Assembly: GCA_029255685.2 (NCBI GenBank) | Contig: CM055316.2 | Coordinates: 71,191,237 to 71,255,236, forward strand | DNA length: 64,000 nucleotides | Direction of reading: 5' to 3' | DNA from: Silene conica | Taxonomy: Eukaryota; Streptophyta; Magnoliopsida; Caryophyllales; Caryophyllaceae | In this document: piece by piece, positions 56,860-64,000 of the stretch | Layout: each line of letters starts with the position of its first letter | Position numbering within the stretch: position 1 is the stretch's first letter | The notes under the pieces: model-generated | Databases searched by the model: none | Told to the model about the DNA's origin: nothing | What the model saw: the letters and a program-made list of their open reading frames with translations, nothing else | Program-made: the position numbers and the translations under genes

Positions 56860-57807
56860 GTTCGTAAATTCGCAATTTTCATCCTATTTGAAATCATCAC
56901 AAATCGACCTACAAACTTCAAAATCGCTACATATGATGTTTACCCAACATTACTAATCATCAAATACAACTTATCTAGCAGCAAACAAGTCCCATAACAA
57001 TCCTCAAACGAATTTAACAAGTACCCGTCGCAAAATGTGAAAAACTGAAAATGAACTTAAGAACATATAACAACATCTTAGAGCATGAATTCTTCACATA
57101 TTAAACATCCTAAACATGTCACTAAGTCCTTTGAACAATGAACAATAACAAAATAGAAACTAGCATAAGAAACACGACAAAAGTGCTAATATACACATAA
57201 AGGCCGAGTTATCTCATTATCGTCACCTTAAACGCGATTAAGCTCCAAGATCCTCTTCAATAAGGAAACTACCAACACCAAGATCCTCTAAGCTTCCTCC
57301 TACAACAAGGAAAACGGGTTTTTTAGATGCTTGAACGGAAATTACACAAAACAGCCCCTTTTTCAAGTTGAACGAAAGCGAAATTGAAAGAGACGGATGT
57401 CTTGGAAATCTCGCAAGGATTCCGAAAATGCTATTGTTACCTTAAATCGAAGAACGGATGATGAAGAAAAGATCAAAAGAAGGAGAAATAAAATGGAGGT
57501 TTGAGAGGAGATTAGTTTACTGTGAAAAGAGTTCTTGAGGAAAAATAAATGTCGACATATGGGATTTTAAGGGTTTAAGTAAATTGTCCTTTCCGTATTA
57601 TGAAACGGGTTAGGATATTTGAACGGATATTTAAGTGGGGAACTTAACCTTGCCAAGTTTGTACTCGTCTTAAGGACTTAAGGTTCTTAAGACGGATCTT
57701 ACTTATTAAATTAAAATCTTTCACAATAAATTATTAAAATATTATTTTATTACTTAAAATAATTTAAAAGCCTTTAAAATATAAATCACGAAAATACGGG
57801 CTGTTAC
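56860..57807. other. rest of the LTR-like insert, no gene
   Basis: No ORF of note. The end is AT-rich (57700-57790), before ACGGGCTGTTACA. Confidence 0.45.
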
Positions 57808-57808
57808 A

Positions 57809-58800
57809 GTTATGTTTATTGTAAGTGTGTTACTAGGTGGTTACTAAGGTTGTTACAAACTAGTAGTTAGTTACAAAGTTTGTTACAAAGTTAGTTACTA
57901 TCTAGTTAGTTATTCTAAGGTTGTTAGGATTAGTTTATTTAATTATTTAACAACCTAGAATAGATTTAGGATTTAATAAGGATTAATTTTAATCCATTAA
58001 GATAGGTTTTAGGACTCCTATTCGAAGACGGATTCAAGAATCCGAACTCTTGGGAGGCGTGTGTTTTGGACGTGTGACCTATGCTATAAATATGCACATT
58101 GTTCTTGTTTTTATCATCCAATATTCAAGTATTCAATAAAATTTACAAGTTTTCTTTTTAAGGTATTCTTAAAGAAATCTCAAGGACTCATCGAGTGTTG
58201 ATCCGAACCGTTAGTATTTGTCGCGTTTCAAATATTAGCACGAATTACAAACTATAGGTGTAGGGAGTAATTCACCATTGAGTGTCCTATTAGGTCTAGG
58301 GCAAACAAATATCCTTCTACCTTGGTGATTCACCTCAAGACCGTCACAACTACAACAACAACCACCATTACCATTACCACCGACGGCCACCATCATCAAC
58401 GACATCCATCACCACCGTCTTCATCGTTCATCATTCACCACCATCATCAATCAAGATTCATTCAAGATGATTCCATATTTGTCCTATTTCGTTAATTCAT
58501 TCAAGATTGTTCTAAAAAATTCCAAGAAGCTTCTGCGGACGATTTCTTTGTTCAAGAATTCGTATCAAAAAGTGGGTCAAGATAATTAAGGTGAGATTAA
58601 GAGATAAAACTAGGTCGCGACTAGTTAAACAGACCTTGGATGGGGCCATGGGGGTGGTCTTAGAGGTCAATCTTGCATGTCATTATTAAATGAGTTTATG
58701 GTTAATGAAGTGAGACAACATTTATTAATTCTAATCTTAAATAGATCATTTACATAAAATGTTATATGCTCATATTACTACAACGACTATAAAATTGTAG
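57809..58800 (+). repeat. right part of the older LTR-like sequence
   Basis: Has a TATA-like CTATAAATATGC (58083), then AATAAAATTTAC (58136) 50 bp later, an arrangement common in plant LTRs. A stretch of CACCATCATCA-type triplets follows (58345-58450). TAGGTCGCGACTAG at 58613 echoes 54589. No coding domain was recognised. Confidence 0.4.
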
Positions 58801-58807
58801 AACTTCA

Positions 58808-58845
<38 letters not shown>

Positions 58846-58846
58846 T
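58808..58846. repeat. (TA)n tract, left of the third related element
   Basis: About 17 TA steps, ending in the terminal repeat at 58847. Confidence 0.88.
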
Positions 58847-59665
58847 AGAGGCAGGATCCGGTGAGTACACCTAAATATTTGAGTCCATGAGTCCATTTAG
58901 AGTATCACAAGTTGTGTTAAAAAATATCACTTTTTTTTTACACTACAAAGTCTACAATATCACAATCTTTTTAATACAATATCACATAAAACAATATCAC
59001 GCACTATATAAAACAATATCACGAAATTTTTTCCAAAACTTTTTTTCACGAAATTTTTTTTTTTCGAAATTTTTTTTTTTCGATTTTTTTTCGAAATTTT
59101 TTTTTCAATTTTTTTTTTGGTGATATTATTTTGAAGAACATGTGATATTGTATTGAGTAACTTGTGATATCGTAGTGAAAAAAAATCAAAAAAAAATTTC
59201 GAGAAAAAATGCCTTTTGTTAAACAATATCACGCACTATATTAAACAGTATCACGAAATTTTTTTCCCGGAAATTTTTTTTTTCAATTTTTTTTCCTCGA
59301 ATTTTTTTCCGAAATATTTTTTTTCGAATTTTTTTTTGTGATATTATTTTGAAGAACCGGTGATATTGTATTGAGTAACTTGTGATATTGTAATAAAAAA
59401 AAATTCGAGAAAACACGCCTTTTTATAAAAAAAAAAAACGTGTTTGTTTTAAAAAAAGTGCATATTGAAAAAGAGAATTTTTTTAATAAAGAAAATGTCA
59501 TTTTAAAATAAAAGGAAAAAAAAAAGTAATATTGAAAAAGAAAAAACAAAAAAAAGAAAAAAATTTGATATTGGAAAAACGTGATACTTTTTTATATAAC
59601 ATGTGATATCATTGTTAGACTCATGGACTCAAATATTTAGAGTGGACTCATGTGATCCCAACTCT
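58847..59665. mobile_element. 0.8-kb TIR element with TGTGATATTG motif array
   Basis: Ends: left AGAGGCAGGATCCGGTGAGT, right (reverse complement) AGAGTTGGGATCACATGAGT, both followed by CTAAATATTTGAGTCCATGAG. Each abuts (TA)n. The first 20 bases resemble those of the elements at 29821 and 45812. The interior has many ACAATATCAC / GTGATATTGT copies in both orientations among long T and A runs. Non-autonomous, no ORF of value. Confidence 0.8.
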
Positions 59666-59736
59666 ATATATATATATGTATATATATATATGTATATATA
59701 TATATATAATATATACATATATATATATATACATAT

Positions 59737-59807
<71 letters not shown>

Positions 59808-59827
59808 GTGTGTGTGTGTGTGTGTAC
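59666..59827. repeat. (TA)n with TATATG, then (GT)n
   Basis: Simple repeats. Ile-Tyr ORFs through them are not genes. Confidence 0.9.
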
Positions 59828-59857
59828 CCGTGCAACCTTGCACGAGTTCTATGCTAA
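59828..59857 (+). other. possible Helitron 3' end
   Basis: CGTGCAA-CC-TTGCACG stem, then GAGTTCTATGCTAA and T. CTAA fits the CTRR rule, but no 5' end was found. Confidence 0.35.
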
Positions 59858-60106
59858 TATATTACTCCCTTCATTTAACTCCAATTGATACATTTACTTT
59901 TTCCGTTTGTTCAACGCACGTTTTACGTGTTTAATATCTTTTGTTACGTATTTGTAAAAAATATATATTTTCAATAAGACGAATTAAACAAAACCCAAAT
60001 AAATATATTTTTTCTCATGACCCGTACAAAAAGCAAATGTATCAGTCCCCAACTTTGTCCACGGCGTTACCAGTTACCACTAGTCCACTACGGTGTGTTA
60101 GGTGAA

Positions 60107-61708
60107 TCTCTTTACTATAAAAGGGATAGAAATTAAGGAGTTTTAATTGGTTCCTTATTTTTAGGCATGAACAATCAAATTTTTTCTCTAAAACCCACGT
60201 TCTCCTTATGAGATTTAATTCTTTGATTTTTTTTTTCATTCTTCCCATAACACATATCCTAGCCCCTATAATCATATAATATACATTTCCTAAATATTAT
60301 CAACACAATATAAACATACAAAAAAATTACAAATTGAATAATTACAAAGAAATAAAAAAAATTACAAATTGAATATAAGTATAAAAATCAATAAAAACCC
60401 CATTCGTTAGTCGTTACTGATATTAAAAAAATAATGAGGTAGATTTGAAAATATATATATACTCACGACAAATTCTAAATCTAAAAAAATGTTTTTTTTT
60501 TCTTTTACAAAAACTAAATCAAAATACAATAACAAAAATGTAACCATTTTACCTAACAATATTCAAAAATCTGAACATAGTAAAAAATTATTTTAAGATC
60601 AAATACGGAAAAATACTTTATAGATATTAACACAAACTAACTTAAAATTTGGGGAAAATTAAGTTAAAATAGAGTGGAAGGAATAGATAATATAAACGCA
60701 AGTGATAATTAGAGTGAAAAAAAATTGTTTTTCGTCGAATTAATTGCCAAAGGTAAGTGAGTTTAGGAAGCTGAGAGGCGGAGTGAAAAAGAATATTGCC
60801 TTATCGAGGGTTCGTCGTGGTTATTTATATGATATGTTAAATAAATAGAATGCGTTAAGAGATTGTCGATTTGGATCGTTTGGCCTAAACTTTGATTATT
60901 CACTAATTAAGTGACGTAGCAAACTTAATGATCCCATTATTCTACATTAAAGATTTTGGATAAGGACGGCCTCTTAGTGAACACAATTTTTTTAATTAAA
61001 ACGAGCGTATATGTCATAAATTTAAGGCAAGTTAAGTAATTATTAGAATAAAACAAAAGCATAAGACGTGTAAAAATGCAAATGTTTGTCTTATATGGTC
61101 AAGTGATATAATATTTGACACACTTTAATGTTAAAACGAAATACGTCGGTATTAATGGAGACTAACCGATCGATGAATTATTAAGAGCCAATTTTCTTCA
61201 TACTCGATCATTTAGATCTTGAAAAATATTGCTAGCGAATAAATTAACAAGAAATTTACAAAAATTAACTTGAAAGCCCTTTTTTTAAAAACAAAAATTA
61301 TTCCGGATTGGGCTTTAAATTCCCGCGCTTTCTCATTTAAGACCGTCTTACTTAAGATCTCCCATAAGTAATATCTGAGTTAAACAAAGTTGAAAACTAA
61401 TGAAATTTGTGACTATTTTGAATATCCTACGAAATAATTTAAAAAACCGGCCTCTGCATTTTCGAGTATCTATTACCTTTCAGATTAGTTATACACTTTA
61501 ATATACTCTGCATCGAATGATAATGATTAACAAGTTAAATTATATGTACGTCGAATCTTCAGTTATCGATTTATTTATATTTATATTATCACAACATTGA
61601 TATTATCACAACATTGAATATTTAATCACACTCATTTTATATGTTTATATATTTAATGATACTGTTTGTTATTAAGACCCGTGCATTTTTTGCACGGGTT
61701 TAAACTAG
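60107..61708 (+). mobile_element. 1.6-kb non-autonomous Helitron in the TENA promoter
   Basis: The 5' end is TCTCTTTACTATAAAAGGG after A, then TTAATTGGTTCC. The 3' end is CCCGTGCA-TTTTT-TGCACGGG, TTTAAACTAG, then T (61709). The ends and the A/T insertion site are complete. No Rep/helicase. Its end is 51 bp from the TENA start codon, so it contributes the gene's proximal promoter or leader. Confidence 0.85.
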
Positions 61709-61759
61709 TACTTCTACAAAGCAAAAGAGTCAAAGAGAGAAGGGAAGTAAATTGGGAAG

Positions 61760-63615
61760 ATGGAGATAATTGAAAGTTGGATAAGAAAGCACAAATATGA
61801 ATACAATGCAGCAATCCGTCATACTTTTATTCACAAAATTCGTGATGCTTCTATTCAAATTTCCTCTTTCAAACTCTGGCTGGTTTGTTTCTACTTTCTC
61901 ATCCTACTTCTCTATTTTAACTTTGTTTTAATCTATGCACTCATTTATTATTAATGCTAGTCTGTTCTCATATACCCTCTTTGCTGATCACTGCAATTGT
62001 TTGCGGTCTAAATTTGTGTTGGGTCACGGGATTGCGATCGTTTGATCATTGGGTTTAATTTCGGTTTTTTAATTACTCCCTCCATTGAAAGCACAAAGAT
62101 TAAGGAAATGGGAGGGGGTCGTCATTTGAGCTTTGAGGGTAGTGTTATCAGATGACAAGTGTGCAATGATGAAATCGGGTGATCAAATAACCCATTAGAG
62201 GCATACCTAATATTGAAAGGTAAACGAATGAATGAGACACCCTAAAATGGAAATGGTAAACAATTGACGGAGGGAGTAATATTTACTAGGTGGGGGTTGG
62301 GGTGTGCTCCAGGTCTAGCAATACACGACAGCGGAAGATTCAAACGTGCAACCTATTATTGTTTTTGCTTCGAGGGAGTAGAGACCTATCTAGCTATTAT
62401 TGTCTTTGCTTGGAGGGGAGCCTTGGTGCACCGGGGTTGCTTTGTGATCGTGAGTTCAAGCCCTGGGAGCGGCCTCTTGTCAAAATGGCAAGGGAAGGCT
62501 TGCCCCCATTACACCCTTGTGGTGGTGGGGCCCTTCCCCGAACCCTCACTAGCGGGGACGTCATCGTGCACGGGCTGTCCTTTTTTTTTTTTTTTTATCA
62601 TGCTAGCATTCTAAGCATGTTAAATGTACAAGTGCGTGTACTTTTCAGGGTCAAGATTACTTATTTGTCAGAAATTTCATTCCTTTTGTGGCGAGTGTCC
62701 TCATAAAATGCTCCAAAGAGTCGAATAATGATAGTGATATGGATGTTATTCTAGCCGGTATGGCTTCTCTGAGTGACGAAATTGCGTGGTTTAAGAAAGA
62801 AGCTGAGAAATGGGATGTACAGCTAACTGGCATCACTCCGCAGAAAATCAACCAGAATTACTGCAGGTAAATTATTAGTCAGGCTGCTGAGTTGATGGAT
62901 TTTCTCTCTTGATCTTAAACACTGACTTCAGAATGGCTAATGATGAAGTGGACATTCTTTGACAGTCTTATCACGATACAGTTACTAGCCATCATATTCT
63001 GTAGCATTTTTAACCTTTTGTATTCTGAAGTCGAGAAGTAGCATTCTTTGGCGTTCTACAACAATGTAATAAGAGTAGTCAAGAACAACTATTAGTCTGA
63101 TGAACTACTTTCCTTGATTAGTCATCCTAAGTTTATTTATTTTCATCTTTAACCATGAGCATTGACTGTGAAAAACTTAACTTCCTTTCCTGACTGTCTA
63201 TATAACTCATATCAGGATATTAGGCACACAACTTCTGTTCATAGTCTTGTATTGTTAGCATACTCATATTAACTCTCAAGCTCACATGTTTGTTCAATAC
63301 TTCAGTTTTCTGGAGAGCCTGATGCAACCAAATGTCAGTTATGTGGTAGCAATCACGGCCTTTTGGGCAATAGAAGCTGTCTACCAACAGAGCTTTGCTT
63401 ACTGCCTCGAAGATGATGCTAAAACTCCTGCAGAGCTGAGAGGGGCGTGCGAGAGATGGGGGGATGAGGGGTTTGGGCAGTACTGTAACTCCCTCAAAGA
63501 GATTGCTGAAAGAAGGCTATCAGATGTATCAGAAGACGTGCAAGCCAAAGCTGAAGCAACCTTTTTGCGTGTTCTTGAGGAGGAAGTTCAGTTTTGGAAC
63601 ATGAGTGAAGGATGA
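61760..63615 (+). CDS. TENA_E: TENA/THI-4 family protein, TENA_E-like (thiamin salvage)
   Basis: Exons 61760-61882, 62649-62866 and 63306-63615, GT-AG and in phase, give 216 codons. Residues: [16 protein letters not shown] (start), [84 protein letters not shown] and the end LEEEVQFWN, with the late Glu. This is the TenA fold, all helical, normally about 220 residues. Plant TENA_E removes damaged pyrimidine precursors by hydrolysing amide and amino groups, feeding hydroxymethylpyrimidine back to thiamin synthesis; it is probably cytosolic, since no transit peptide is seen. The start is the first ATG. Intron 1 holds a Stowaway MITE and an Au SINE. The exon 2/3 join gives Ser after NYC, where relatives have Arg in my recollection. 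The whole frame is intact. Confidence 0.92.
62076..62276. mobile_element. Stowaway MITE in TENA intron 1
   Basis: 201 bp, CTCCCTCCATTG at the left and CAATTGACGGAGGGAG at the right, with TA on both sides (62074-62075 and 62277-62278). Confidence 0.9.
62413..62596 (+). mobile_element. Au-type SINE in TENA intron 1
   Basis: GAGCCTTGGTGCACCGGGGTT resembles a tRNA A-box leader; GAGTTCAAGCCCTGG is the B-box. CCTTGTGGTGGTGGGGCCCTTCC and GTGCACGGGCTGTCC lead to a run of 17 T. This order is that of the Au SINE family found across flowering plants. Overlapping ORFs are not genes. Confidence 0.85.
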
Positions 63616-64000
63616 CTGCCTTCAGAACAGAACTGACCGTTTTCTTAATGGGACATGAATGTGTATCTCTGTCTGTCTGTCTTGGTTTGTTTTCTTAATG
63701 GGGCATGACTGTGTATAGTATGTATGTCAGTGTTCTGGAGTGTCTGTAACTGTAGGACATCAGGCTTGTTTGTGACTGTTGGACATCGGCTTAAAGAATG
63801 GAGTGACGGATCTGAAAGTTATCTAGTTTGGTTGCTTGGTTGTGATTTCTCTTCAGTAAATCAGTCAAAGGCAACAACAGTTCCAGAATATGAAAGCCAT
63901 AATCCAGAACTTATCAGAGCAATGTTCTGATACACATACCTAATGAATCTTGCAACGGTTAAGACTCTCGTCAAGCATGCAACGGCTAAGACTGTCGTCA
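63616..64000 (+). other. 3' flank of the TENA gene
   Basis: Presumed 3' UTR and beyond. TTTTCTTAATGGG(A/G)CATGA occurs twice (63638 and 63687), and GCAACGG(T/C)TAAGACT twice near the window end. A 68-codon ORF here has no recognisable domain. Confidence 0.5.

Larger units (their letters stand above)
55032..57808. mobile_element. 2.8-kb solo-LTR-like insertion with hairpin arrays
   Basis: Starts TGTAAAACCCCTCGC, ends ACGGGCTGTTACA (TG...CA), and is flanked by GTTAC (55027-55031) and GTTAT (57809-57813), a 5-bp duplication with one change. There is no coding domain. The size and ends suit a long gypsy-type solo LTR. A complete small non-autonomous element is possible. It carries three kinds of hairpin repeat, listed separately. 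Confidence 0.6.

Noticed and set aside
62264-62706. Two overlapping ORFs in TENA intron 1
   Set aside because: They cover the Au SINE and its T run.
1-64000. tRNA or rRNA genes
   Set aside because: None recognised; the only tRNA-like sequences are primer binding sites and the SINE promoter.

Overview
Eukaryotic nuclear DNA from a plant, almost certainly a eudicot. Host genes are interrupted by spliceosomal introns, and FAR1/MULE genes, an intact Ty1-copia element, Helitrons with the CTAG-T 3' end, Stowaway MITEs and an Au-type SINE are all present. Background DNA is very AT-rich. I lean weakly towards Caryophyllales but cannot show it.

Only three regions look like genes outside ordinary transposons. 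They are a germin-like protein (51182-51820, minus), a TENA/THI-4 thiamin-salvage gene (exons 61760-63615, plus) and a compositionally foreign 323-codon ORF resembling a partitivirus coat protein (9845-10816, minus).

The rest is transposon inside transposon. At 2043-7395 a Helitron carries a complete Mutator-like element (2633-6933) with 9-bp target duplication; its FAR1-type transposase is broken by one base in a homopolymer. From 11287 to 48461 there is a deep nest. A short TIR element (8-bp TSD) was split by a 36.5-kb non-autonomous LTR element (11746-48220; 369-bp LTRs with one difference seen; TSD ATTAA). That element was itself entered by Helitrons (17045-29239), an intact copia element (20281-25229, TSD ATTAT) and two TIR elements sitting in (TA)n tracts.

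The centrepiece is the 15.9-kb TIR element at 29821-45722. Its splice phases give two intact genes: an 845-codon FAR1/MULE transposase (30357-34260) and a 1,154-codon Ulp1-type SUMO-protease gene of 14 exons (41600-35911, minus) with a complete H/D/Q/C catalytic set. It also carries two tandem F-box-like genes. Its introns and spacers, but not its exons, are packed with a TGTGAAACTAG-type motif spaced 21 bp apart, two helical turns. A small relative next to it (45812-47125) carries the same motif and a captured alpha/beta-hydrolase exon. A third element (58847-59665) has similar ends but a different motif (TGTGATATTG). I read this as a candidate self-recognition system, comparable in logic to the Arabidopsis VANDAL anti-silencing elements.

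The right arm (49-64 kb) holds a copia relic, Helitron ends, and a 2.8-kb LTR-like insert (55032-57808). That insert contains ten hairpin units whose loop is conserved while the stem arms differ from unit to unit yet stay complementary. A Helitron ends 51 bp before the TENA start codon.

All identities come from reading the sequence. No database search was possible.
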